Below the pieces are notes generated by a model that saw nothing but the letters and a program-made list of their open reading frames with translations, was not told where the DNA came from and did not search any database. The position numbers were made by a program, and so were the translations under genes. Source: Asterias rubens (taxonomy: Eukaryota > Echinodermata > Asteroidea > Forcipulatida > Asteriidae). From it: DNA of 64,000 bases. Position 1 is the stretch's first letter, and every line of letters begins with the position of its first letter. This document shows positions 45,943-56,271 of this stretch, piece after piece. The stretch is from positions 8,485,526 to 8,549,525 of the forward strand of contig NC_047083.1 in assembly GCF_902459465.1 (NCBI RefSeq), in the 5' to 3' direction.

Positions 45943-46314
45943 GTTGGACACTCCTTCTTGGGTTATTTCGTTGATATTTTGCCGCAGTAAACTGTCGAAA
46001 AATCAACCTTTTCGTAGAACGTGTATTTATTGTGAATTGCGGCGCGCCACATGAATTGGTAGTGCGCATGTGTGGAAGTTTTTTTGATTGATTGGCGGCA
46101 CATGGTTGATAGAGGGCGTGCTCCATCGAGAACCGGGCTTTTCAACTTGAAAAAAAATATATATAATTATGTGGCGGCGGTCCTACCTCAGCTTGGCTTT
46201 CTCTCACTAGGCGGCTCTAGTCAGCTTACAAAATATCATACAAGAAACCTGGACTAGAGTCATCGTTTGAAACGGCTAAATAAAAAAAACTAAATGGGTA
46301 CAGGGAACCAATCA

Positions 46315-46740
46315 ATCAATCAATCAAAAATAAATTGTATAGCGCCTATAAATAAAAAGTTTGCTCAAAGGCGCCCGCCGAGTCACAGAAGAAATAAAAA
46401 GTCGTTGAGGGTAGGCCTCCTGAAACAACTTGAGTGGGCTTTCAGAAGTGCCTTGAATGTGTTGAATCATGGTTGAATGATGTTGTGTCCCTGATGTGAT
46501 GTGGAAGTTCATTCCAGAGTTTGGGACCATAGACTGAAAAGGCTCTATCAGCAAAAGTGATGTGACTTGTTCTTGGTACTACAACGTATGGTGAACAGGA
46601 GCTATTTGACCGAAGGAGTCTATTTTGACCGAAGGGAAAAGGGGATGTGATGGTGGTATGTGTACTGAGAGAGGTTTGTGGCGGTAAAAATTGAAACAAT
46701 AAAGAACATTCGGTAAACTTCTCAGTCCTAAATGAAAATA
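46315..46740 (-). mobile_element. 3' end of a non-LTR retrotransposon (LINE), degenerate
   Basis: On -, the stretch VPRTSHITFADRAFSVYGPK then LWNELPHHIRD (about 46610-46490) is the typical C-terminal end of reverse transcriptase ORFs of CR1/L2/RTE-like LINEs. A frameshift follows. The element ends in GGCGCTATACAATTTATTTT with a (TTGA)n microsatellite tail (46311-46326). 5'-truncated, not functional. Confidence 0.75.
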
Positions 46741-47014
46741 TCCTGCAATTGTTTTAAATATTTTTTATTTAAAAGCAAAGTATAGTTAAAACTATGATGT
46801 GTTTTTGTATGCAGAGCCATGTTCCTTGAGAGTTGATGTTTTTAACACTAAAGCAGATAAATTTATACACGACAAAGATACCGGCCCATATCTATGAAGA
46901 AGTGGGCAAAACGACAGAAAATCAGGACAAGTAACAGCATAATATTTATACGGAGCGAGATTTTCTAACATTAGAAGATAAGGTCACGGGGACAATATTA
47001 TGGAGACCCTTTGG

Positions 47015-47412
47015 TTAAAGACAGTGGACACTTTTGGTAATAATTGTCAAAGACCAGTCTTCTCACTTGGTGTATCCCAACATTTGTATGCATAAAATAA
47101 CAAACCTGTGAAAATTTGAGCTCGATTGGTCGTTGGAGTTGAGAGATAACTATGAATGAAAAAACACCCATGTCACACGAACTTGTGTGCTTTCAGATGC
47201 TTGATTTCGAGACCTCAAAATTAATTCTAAACTTGAGGTCTCGAAATCAAATTCGTGGAAAATTACTTCTTTCTCGAAAACTACGTCACTTCAGAGGGAG
47301 CCGTTTCTCACAATGTTTTTTACCATCAACCTCTACCCATTACTCGTCACCAAGAAAGGTTTTATGCTAATAATTATTTTGACTAATTACCAATAGTGTC
47401 CGCTGCCTTTAA
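47015..47412 (+). mobile_element. TTAA-family A element upstream of importin
   Basis: Complete copy with TTAAAGACAGTGGACACTTT and GTGTCCGCTGCCTTTAA ends. Confidence 0.85.
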
Positions 47413-47737
47413 AATAAGTGAACGGAATAAGGGGCTAACGCCAGAACAAAATACAGCATTATTACGTAAACTGCAATTTGAAAACACTATCTGGTAAACG
47501 TTACTGCGGTAACGCTTGCTGTTTTGGATAAGTGAAAAGGTGAAGAAAATGAATAACTGCATTACTTCGTGGTTCTTCTCGAATTTCAAAGCCGCAGTAG
47601 GCCTACTTCTTACAAAGTAAGTTTCTAATGTCATAATATTTTGAGTGATCAACCAACGTGTTGCTCTAATGATAGCCTTCGAGAAAAACTCTGCCGGAGC
47701 TCCGAGACTTCATGTCTTGAACTATTTTGTTTTGCTT

Positions 47738-48121
47738 TTAAAGCAATTGGACACTTTCGGTAAACAGTATTGTCCAAAGGCCCACACTTCGTGTATCACA
47801 ACTGATGTAAAAAAAAAAAAAAAAAAAAAAAAACTGTGAAAATTTAGGCTCAATCGGTCATCGGAGTCGGGAGAAAATAACGGGGAAAACCCACCCTTGT
47901 TTCCGCACGTTTCGCCGTGTATATATGACATGTGTTTGGAATAAATCCGTAATTCTCACTATCGATAATTGATATTGTTTTAATGTTTTCTCAAAATTTA
48001 AAGCATTTCATGGAATAATATTTCAAGAGAAGTTTTTCACCATTACCTTCTGTAAACCCCGTAAATTATTTGTAAATCTGTGAACTTTTTGTTCTGTACC
48101 GAAAGTGTATAATGGCTTTAA
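47738..48121 (+). mobile_element. TTAA-family B element between importin and the FAMeT-domain gene
   Basis: Left TTAAAGCAATTGGACACTTT, right GAAAGTGTATAATGGCTTTA A. An A-run of about 26 bases (47807-47832) interrupts the left third. Confidence 0.85.
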
Positions 48122-48237
48122 AGGGGTCCATTTTCGTCTTAGAAACATATTTCTTCGAAGACCCAATCACCGGGGGCATATTCCCACGTTGATATACCAA
48201 TATTAACCATCGGATGGGAGCCTACGTCAGCGGTGCC

Positions 48238-48391
48238 ATAGACCTTATCGCAAATACCAATGCGCAAGCGCAGACTATTGAATGAGATGCATTGTGGGAT
48301 AGATATGGATCAAATTTGGATACCAGCTAGACCACAATGCACCTAATTCCAAGCTTTACGCGCGCGCCCCGGTATTTGCGAAAAGGTCTAT
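48238..48391. mobile_element. Foldback element overlapping the end of the FAMeT-domain coding sequence
   Basis: Arms ATAGACCTTATCGCAAATAC CAATGCGC (48238-48266) and GCGCCCCGGTATTTGCGAAA AGGTCTATC (about 48364-48391) are inverted. Inner GCATTGTGG (48288-48296) pairs with CCACAATGC (48332-48340). The right arm coincides with the last codons and stop of the gene on -. Confidence 0.75.
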
Positions 48392-51300
48392 CCCACTCCA
48401 AGAAGGGCGCCCTCTCGCACCCTTTACCGACACGGATTACGCCATTCTCATACTCGATCCAGAACGGGCGATATTCGTCATCGCTTAGTTGGTCTGGATA
48501 TCGAAAAGAGGATCTAATTATAACACTACCAGGAATGTGTTCTGTTTTCAACACTCCTGTGCGTATAACAGCTTGGGTGTTCTCCCAACCACCAATGGCT
48601 GAAATGAAAAATAACGACAAATTAATGGAATTACCGTTTTTTAGAAAAGTTTGAATATTTTTATTTTTAGATTAATTGCTTACATATTGTGCAATGCATA
48701 GGTTTTTGTACGGCTATATTGACGATGTGACCTCTGACGTCACACGAAAACTATAACATGATTCGCGCGCATACCGCCGGGCAAAACCTTTGTGTTTTGG
48801 CAGCCAGTAAAAAGTGCAATCTTACCATGACTACGTGTCTTTTTGCCCGGCGAAACATGACGTATACAGTGTTTTTTTCAACAGCGCAATTAATCTAAAA
48901 GGGCGGTTTGAATGTAAACATAGATCACATCGTCTATACGATAACTGTCTTATGAAAAGAGAGAGAGAGAGAGAGAAATAATGCATGTTTCCTTCCGGTC
49001 GCTTGGCATCACAGAAGCTGTATATAAGCCATAGGTTTTTGGACAACGGGCTAAAACAAAAAAAAGAAAAATCACCCGTACACTCTAAAAACTAAAGAGT
49101 TGACAAGCATTTTGTTTGTTAAATTTAGAGTTTTAAATGTTTTATCCAACGCAAAAAGGGTTAATTTAACAATTTATTTCAACATTTCTCAAAAATATTC
49201 CTTGGAATCGTTGGATCAGCTTTCAACTGGCACTTAGTGGGGGACTTTTAGTAATTACCCTCGCTTTAAAATATTTCGAAGTGAGCCTGAACATCTGACG
49301 TCACTTCGAGGCTCGTGCATGACGCAAGTGAAATTCTACGTACAACTTGTTAAAACAAACACCTATAAATTAACAAGGGACCAAACTATTTCAGAGTGTA
49401 CTTACTAATGTGGCAGAAAATGTCTTCTTCGGTCCTCCCCGTTGCTAGTGCTATGATACCACTGTCGATTGTGCGTACGGCGAAGTTGAGCTTGAAGGGC
49501 GCCACCAAATCGGGCAGGACGAACATGTATGACATTGGGCTCGTCGGCTCAGTTGTTACAGAGCACTCTAGGAATTTAAATAGAAGGTTGTGCATATTCA
49601 TGAATCTCTGATGATGTCACACGGACGAAATTAATAAGTTTTCACTTTAGTGAATTGACTTAACAAGACAGTCGGCTCGGTAATAATTGCGAATTTTGAG
49701 TGTAATGTTCGTTGTACCGCAAAATTCAAGTCTCTTCTCCAAACTTATCTTATGTCACAGGTTTTCAATGACTAATTTTGTTGTTTCTGTTTTTCTTTGT
49801 GTTGTGTTTTGTTTTTTGTTTTGTTTTTGGTTTTACTGCGCCTTGAACACCCAGCAGGGTGGATATGTGCGCATTACAAGTCTTATTGTTATTATTATTA
49901 TTACATGCATATTCATGAATCTCTGATGATGGCACACGGATGAATTGTTGTGTTATTGAAGGTATAGTTTGACGTATTATATTTACCAATAGAGCTCTGT
50001 GATTTACCACCCTCATCTACGTGTCTTTTACATTATTTTTGCATTTAGGCACTGGACATGTTTGGTAATAAATGTCAAAGACTTCTGGGTGTATATATCA
50101 CAACATGCATAAAATAACAAACCAGTGGAAATTTGGGCTCACTTGGCCATCGAGTTTGCAAGATTTTTTTAAAGAAAAAAACCCCCCCATGTTTCACAAA
50201 ATAATGTGTGTGCTTTCAGATATAATTATAACAAAACCTTCAGCTGAAAAGTCTTTTACGCTTTTCAGATAATTTATAATTTTAACAAAACCTTCAACTG
50301 AAGTCTTTTACTATTAATTTGAGTGAGACGTACCCTTTTTCACCTCCAGAGGGAGCCGTTTCTCACAATGTTTTATACTACAAACATTATCTTTCCATTG
50401 CTCGTTACTAAGTAACTTGTTATGCTACAAGTAGTTATCGAGGGTATTCTAAATTAATGCTAAACAAATATTACCTGGGCCCAATTTCATAGAGTTGCTT
50501 AAGCACAAAAGTTTAATTAAGCAAACAAATCCTGGCTTAATAAAATCAGATTACTGGCCAAGACTCCACTCAATTGTTATGCTAAGTAAACAACAGCTAA
50601 ATACCAGTCACAAGCAATGCATATGCCATGACATTTTGGCCAGTAACATGTGTAAATTAAGCGAGCTATTTTTGTGCTTAAGCAAATTGTTTGCTAAAAG
50701 AAGCCTCTATGAAATTGGCCCCTGGGCCCATTTCGTGGCGGCTCTGCTTACCGTAAGCACATAATCGGCGCTTACGGAAGCAGGGAATTCTGTGCTTACG
50801 GCAAGCGTATTTCACGGGTTAGCGGCGAATTTTGGTTTGTGCGCGTGCGTACTCCGCGTTACTTGGCATTCTACTCTTACAAGTTTTCTAGCGCAGAAAT
50901 TCGGCGCAGTGCACGTAAGCGGGGAATCGTGATCGTAAGCGCAGATTTCGGCCGTACGCAGAGCCATGAAATTGGCCCTGCATGGTGTTATAATTATTGT
51001 GGTGGTCAGTGTTTACCTTTTGGTGCTGTAACGTTGTCATGACACGTCCGTGGAATCGTGGCCAGTACTGATGCAATCCACTGGTATCTGCTGTAGGGAT
51101 ACTCGGGGCATGGCTCAGGGACGGGACGAAAGTATCGAACACGCATCTTACATCTTACAAGGCCTACGACAATTATTATTATTAACAAAATATTCAATCA
51201 TTTATTATTATATAACAAAAAGAGCAGCGACAGCAACAGCAATAGCCAACAGCAATTACAACTTTAACAACAACAGCAGCAGCAACAGCAGCAGCAGCAA

Positions 51301-51799
51301 CAACAACAAACACAAAAAAATACCACAACAACAGACAACAAACAATAAACAAACAACAAACAACATATAGCAAACAACAAACAACAGCAGCAGCAACAGC
51401 AGCAGCAGCAACAACAACAAACACACAAAAACACCATAACAACAGACAACAAACATTAAACAGCAAACAACAAACAACAAACAACAAACAACAAACAACA
51501 TAGCAAACAACAAACAACAACATACAGCAAACAATAAACAACAAATAACAAGCAACAAGCAACAAACAACTAACAACATACAGCAAACAACAAACAACAA
51601 ACAAAGAACAATAAACAACATACAGCAAAAAACACCCCAAAAACAAGTAATGACATGTTTTCATTCTCTAATAATTGAAAGGTAACTGAATAGCGTAGCT
51701 TAACAATGAATCTGATTTTGTCTAACAATAGTAATGATAACTGTACAAACCTAAGAAGAGAATGAGACATGTTGCTAGTAGTGCGGTGAGCTTAGCCAT
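48327..51799 (-). CDS. Small secreted protein with farnesoic-acid-O-methyltransferase-like (FAMeT) domain, four exons
   Basis: Proposed exons 51799-51751, 51163-51017, 49567-49406 and 48598-48327, all joined in phase 1, give 209 residues. Exon 1 is a signal peptide (MAKLTALLATCLILFLG). Exon 2 encodes a proline- and cysteine-bearing stretch (RPVPEPCPEYPYSRYQW). Exons 3-4 encode the beta-rich domain named Methyltransf_FA in Pfam: FKLNFAVRTIDSGIIALA, IGGWENTQAVIRTG, YRPFWIEYENGVIRVGKG and APFLEW. Despite its name, the domain is found in many extracellular and lectin-like invertebrate proteins and has no proven methyltransferase activity in them. The usual last strand is replaced by about 19 residues from a foldback element, so the domain looks clipped. 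A GT at about 48351 could instead splice to an undetected further exon. Exon 2 is the least certain. Confidence 0.75.
48716..48939. mobile_element. TATAGACGATGTGACC foldback element upstream of FAMeT exon 4
   Basis: Left ATTGACGATGTGACCTCTGA CGTCACACG and right AACATAGATCACATCGTCTA TA, with the CCGCCGGGCAAAA / TTTTGCCCGGCG core. It lies within the intron between FAMeT exons 3 and 4, starting about 120 bp from exon 4. Confidence 0.75.
49690..49912 (+). mobile_element. L2-like LINE 3' tail in the FAMeT-domain gene
   Basis: The + strand reads FKSLLQTYLMSQ (about 49726-49761), the typical end of an L2-type ORF. It is followed by GCGCCTTGAACACCC, GGTGGATATGTGCGCATTAC AAG and a (TTA)n run. Severely 5'-truncated. 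Confidence 0.65.
50724..50980. repeat. Foldback with GAGCCATGAAATTGGCCCTG-type ends and TTACGG words
   Basis: CCCATTTCGTGGCGGCTCTG CTTACCGTAAGC at the left and CGTACGCAGAGCCATGAAAT TGGCCC at the right are inverted. The interior is rich in CTTACGG/CCGTAAG. Related pieces are near 27540-27640 and 44300-44400. Confidence 0.6.
51195..51650 (+). repeat. Low-complexity CAA/CAG tract in intron 1 of the FAMeT-domain gene
   Basis: About 450 bp of AACAACAAACAACAGC-type sequence, with two (CAG)n-rich blocks (51265-51300 and 51383-51415) set in CAAA repeats. The long - strand ORFs through it read Cys/Leu/Val monotony and are artefacts. Confidence 0.9.
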
Positions 51800-51997
51800 C
51801 TTGACTGACAACAATTTCTGCCAAGTTATTTCATGGTGGCGGCACGGTCTGGTCTTACAAGTCTTACAAATCAGTCTCCGCTGTTTCATTGCTAATGACC
51901 ATGGCGTGGTTACGCCTCTGCCATACCAACACGTACTTAATTAACACTGAACTGTTACCAAACGTTAAAGGTATTCTTTAAAATGTTTTCTATTTTT

Positions 51998-52387
51998 TTA
52001 AAGGCAGTGGACACTATTGGTAATTGTCAAAGACTAGCCTTCACAGTTGGTGTATCTCAACATAAGCATAAAATAACAAACATGTGAAAATTTGAGCTCA
52101 ATCGGTCATCGAACTTGCGAGATAATAATGAAACAAAAAAACACCATTGTCACACGAAGTAATTGTGTGCGTTTAGATGGTTGATTTCGAGACCTTAAGT
52201 TCTAAATCTGAGGTCTCGAAATCAAATTCGTGGAAAATCACGTCTTTCTCTAAAACTATGGCACTTCAGAGGGAGCCGTTTCTCACAATGTTTTATACCA
52301 TCAACCTCTCCCCATTACTCGTCACCAAGTAAGGTTTTATGCCAATAATTATTTTGAGTAATTACCAATATTGTCCACTGCCTTTTA
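51998..52387 (+). mobile_element. TTAA-family A element
   Basis: Complete copy, TTAAAGGCAGTGGACACTAT to TTGTCCACTGCCTTTTA. Right TTAA worn to TTTA. Confidence 0.85.
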
Positions 52388-52906
52388 TCGTTAAAAAGTA
52401 AGTTTTTGTATCACGTATGTGTCCAGTGCCTTTAAACTTAAACAGTGACACATTGCGTAGGTAGCTTGCTTTCAGGTTTGATTGTGTAAACACTACATTT
52501 ATTTATACCTGTATGTTATCTTCAAATCAAAAATTTGAGGGAGCCTTGAGAAAACTCAAAATTAATTTGTTATACTTGGTTGGACTCCATTCGTGAACCA
52601 AGAACATAATCATTACGTTTTGAACGCACTTCAGGGCCATGGATGGTTTAATCATCTAATGGACAATGCGCATGCGCATATTATTAAACAAAATAACAAT
52701 AAAAAAGACAGACTTCAATAATAGATGTCGGTGAGGGGGTAATGAGAATATAATTTGTTTTTACCAGCAATTACACCGATGCATTTTTTACTCAGTACTT
52801 CCCCGAGTTCTGTGAAAAACATGCAGAGCCAACAATGTACCTATGTTTCGTACTCATAGAGATTATTGGCAATAGCCAAAATACAGTTGCAAAACTAACA
52901 TAATTT

Positions 52907-53542
52907 TTAAAGGCAGTGGACACTGTTGGTAATTGTCAAAGACGAGCCTTCACAGTTAGTGTATCTCAACATATGCATAAAATAACAAACATGTGAAAAT
53001 TTGAGCTCGATCGGTCATCAAACTTGCAAGATAATAATGAAAGAAAAAACACACCTGTCACACGAAGTTGTGTGCGTTTAGATGGTTGATTTCGAGACCT
53101 CAAGTTCTAAATCTGAGGTCCCGAAATCAACTTCGTGGAAAATTACTTCTTTCTCGAAAACTATGGCGCTTCAGAGGGAGCCGTTTCTCACCGTGTTTTA
53201 TACCATCAACCTCTCCCCATTACTCGTTACCAAGAAAGGTTTTATGCCAATAACTATTTTGAGTAATTACCAAATGAATATTGTCCACTCCTTTAAAGGC
53301 ACTGGACACTATTGGTAATGACTCAAAATAATTGTTAGCATGCAACCTTACTTGGTAATGAGTAATGGCGTGCGGTGATAGTACACGACGTATCAAGAAA
53401 ACCGTGCATTTTTGGGCATATTTGTGTGGGTCACTATATTCTACTTTTGAAACATCTTTCTAACCATTTCCTTTTTATAGCAAACGGTTTTAAACGCTTT
53501 TCATAGACCAACTGGTTTGATCCAAGGCAATGTGTCCCTTTA
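52907..53542. mobile_element. Cluster: family A element, partial second element, half foldback
   Basis: A complete family A element (52907-53296) shares its right TTAA with a second one (from 53293). The second breaks off near 53390 into the right half of the foldback type seen at 19275-19640 (CTACTTTTGAAACATCTTTC TAACCA, AGACCAACTGG...GATCCAAGGCAA). Confidence 0.75.
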
Positions 53543-53589
53543 AGTCGTTGCGGTAGCTAGCCGCTGCTAACACGTCGGGCTGTTGAACT

Positions 53590-53790
53590 GCCTGTAGCCA
53601 CTGGGCTAGCTCGGTGGATTCTGTGGTAAGACATCTACTCTCGCAATGCAAAGGTAGTGGGTTCGAATCCCACCTCGCTGGTTGGGGAAACACCATTGCC
53701 ATACCATGGGTCTTTGGATATTATTTAACAAGGATAGCTTTCACACGACTGAAATGAAGGGAAGCACCATCGCAAGAGTCCTTGGTTATG
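53590..53790 (+). repeat. tRNA-derived SINE-like sequence
   Basis: GCTAGCTCGGTGGATTCTGT GGTAAGAC and, 50 bases on, GGTTCGAATCC (53660-53670) have A- and B-box character with a good T-stem (GTGGG/CCCAC). The acceptor stem cannot be closed, so I do not call a tRNA gene. The body (TTTAACAAGGATAGCTTTCA CACGACTG) is repeated at 53900-53930. Confidence 0.5.
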
Positions 53791-53939
53791 GCACACAGTG
53801 ATCATTAACACTATACTTAGCGTGGTGATTTTAACATTGCTATTTTGTTTACGAGGACTATCTGTTTCTCTGTTTAAGTTACCAAGGGTCCTTGGTCGTT
53901 ATTTAACGAGGATAGCTTTCACACGACTGGAATTTGCTA

Positions 53940-54760
53940 TTTATTTTAAATCGATGTGGTTTTTAGTAAAATGTCTCTAGTTACAAATGTTCTTAGTGGA
54001 AAGAGGCCTTAGGACAAAGGAAATTATTCTTATAATTTGTTTTTATTCTAAACGTTTTGTTTTTCTTTTATTATTTTAAACAAAGTTTCAAATAAAGAGA
54101 TATATTCCATTTTAAGTCCAATTTAAGTAATTAAATTTTTAAAAGAAGTTGTGAGTGTAATTTAAAAACATCCTTTATTCAAAAAGTTGCATACCCGAAT
54201 TTGTTTTATACAGAGTTACCCTCAGAAGAAATACCACAAACAAAGTACCCATCAAAAAGCTGTTTGTAAACGAAACAAAATTTTATATTTTATTATAGTT
54301 ATAAAAATATTGTTATAAAAAAAGGTCAACTATCCACAGTGTATAATAAAACCATAGTAAACCTTCAAATATATTGTTCAATCTGGGTAGTTTATATTTT
54401 TAAAATATACTTTGTAAATTTAAAGACAAATTCACATCATTTAGGTTTCTCAAACTGCTTCAATCACTACATTAACTGTATAAAAAAACACTATAACCCT
54501 AACCAATAAAATAAGAAATAGTTTTACTGAATAAAAAGAAACACTTCATCAAAATCTTGACAAAATTCTAAACAAAATTATGTCTTTCACTAACATGATA
54601 TGGGTATAGTATTAATTCTAAACAAAATATGTCTTTCAATAACATGGGTATAGTATGTTGATTCACTGGCAGGGTAAAACAAGGAAAGCTAGGCGAAGGG
54701 TTTTCAGACAAAAAGACAAACAAATGAACAGGAATAAAGTATATACAGTAATAGCTATAG
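53940..54760. other. AT-rich stretch without recognised content
   Basis: Very A/T-rich, with a short direct repetition near 54560-54650 (AATTCTAAACAAAATTATGT CTTTCA, twice). I find no exon with splice sites, no known repeat ends and no RNA gene here. Confidence 0.4.
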
Positions 54761-55150
54761 GATACCATGTGTGTGTCTATCTTGCAGGTAGAGTTTGCTC
54801 TTTAGAGATCTGTCTGTCTATTGTTACACTACCGCGTAGTAGATTTGTCGGATTGTTCGGGAGACTTCTCAATCTGAAAAATGTTTTTATAACTATATAC
54901 CCGGGCGGAAGGTTTAGAAAATTGGCTGGGACTAGTACTTTAGCTTTAATAACGATAAGCTAAAGTAGTAGTCATAGCCAATTTCGTATACCTTCAGCCC
55001 GGTAGCAGTTAAAAAGCAGGCTGTTCTTTGAAGAAGTGAGAAGTCTCCCAAAGAATCCGACAAATCTACTCCGCGGTAGTAGAATATAAAAAGACAGTTC
55101 TCTAAAGAGCAAACTCTACCTTCAAGTAGATACACACATGGTGTTACTGC
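54760..55150. mobile_element. Foldback element with CCATGTGTGTGTCTAT ends
   Basis: Left ACCATGTGTGTGTCTATCTT GCAGGTAGAGTT and right CTCTACCTTCAAGTAGATAC ACACATGGT are inverted. The CCGCGTAGTAGATTTGTCGG part pairs with CCGACAAATCTACTCCGCGG in the right half. The loop region repeats TTGGCTGGGACTAG-like words inverted. Confidence 0.75.
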
Positions 55151-55169
55151 AATACTAAAGTATGGGAGC

Positions 55170-55928
55170 TTAAAGCCATTGGACCCTTTCGGTACAGACA
55201 ACAAAAAGTTCACAGATTTACAAATAACTTACAGGGTTTACAGAAGGTAGTGGTGAAAGACTTCTCTTGAAATATTATTCCATGAAATGCTTTAGTTTTT
55301 GAGAAAACAGTAAAACAATATCAATTCTCGATGTCGAGAATTACGGATTTATTTTAAACACATGTCATGACACGGCAAAACATGCATGCGGATACTAGGG
55401 TGGGTTTTCCCGTTATTTTCTCACGACTCCGATGACCGATTGAGCCTAAATTTTCACAGGTTTGTTATTTTTTTATATAAGTTGTGATACACGAAGTGTG
55501 GGCCTTGAACAATACTGATTACCGAAAGGGTCCAATGGCTTTAAAGACAGTGGACACTATTGGTAATTGTCAAAGACTAGTCTTCTCACTTGGTGTATCT
55601 AAACATAATGCATAAAATAACAAACCTGTGAAAATTTGAGCTCAATCGGTCATCAAACTTGCGAGATATGGATGAAATAAAAAACAACCTTAATCACACG
55701 AAGTTGTGTGCTTTCATATGCTTGATTTCGAGACCTCAAATTCTAAACTTGAGGTTTTGAAATCAAATTCGTGGAAAATTACTTCTTTCTCGAAAACTAC
55801 GTTACTTCAGAGGGAGCCGTTTCTCACAACGTTTTATACTATCAACCTCTCCCCATTACTCGTTACCAAGTTAGGTTTTATGCTGATAATTATTTTGAGT
55901 AATTACCAATAGTGCCCAATGCCTTTAA
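55170..55928 (+). mobile_element. Family B and family A elements sharing one TTAA
   Basis: Family B (55170-55544, reversed orientation) and family A (55541-55928) meet at TTAA 55541-55544. Both are complete. Confidence 0.88.
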
Positions 55929-56271
55929 GGCACATTGCCAAAGCTATATCCAATGATAACTGCAATTGCGGATCTTTGACAATGTTCGTGAGTGCCTTTA
56001 AAGGTGATCTGGTCTCATAGAATAAGTGAGACTAAAGAGTGTCTTTGAGCAATAAAATCAGACTCAACGTTAAGATTGTGAAGGGCTGTGAGATTTTGCC
56101 AACAGATGTGTGTTTGTCCCAAATACGGTAAACTAACATCTGAGGGAGGTTGAGTCAAAAGAGGGCGCTACCATAGAGGAAACTGTGACACAACAAGCAG
56201 TATGGGTGGTGGCGGTGGGGGTGGGGGGGGGGGGTGGATTTCCGCAACACCGGCTAGAAGTCACCTTTCGA

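Noticed and set aside
51194..51664. Long - strand ORFs rich in Cys, Leu and Val
   Set aside because: They read through a CAA/CAG low-complexity tract, and composition alone explains them.
53590..53680. Possible tRNA gene (GGTTCGAATCC with paired T-stem)
   Set aside because: The acceptor and D-stems do not close and the sequence continues as repeat. It fits a tRNA-derived SINE head better.
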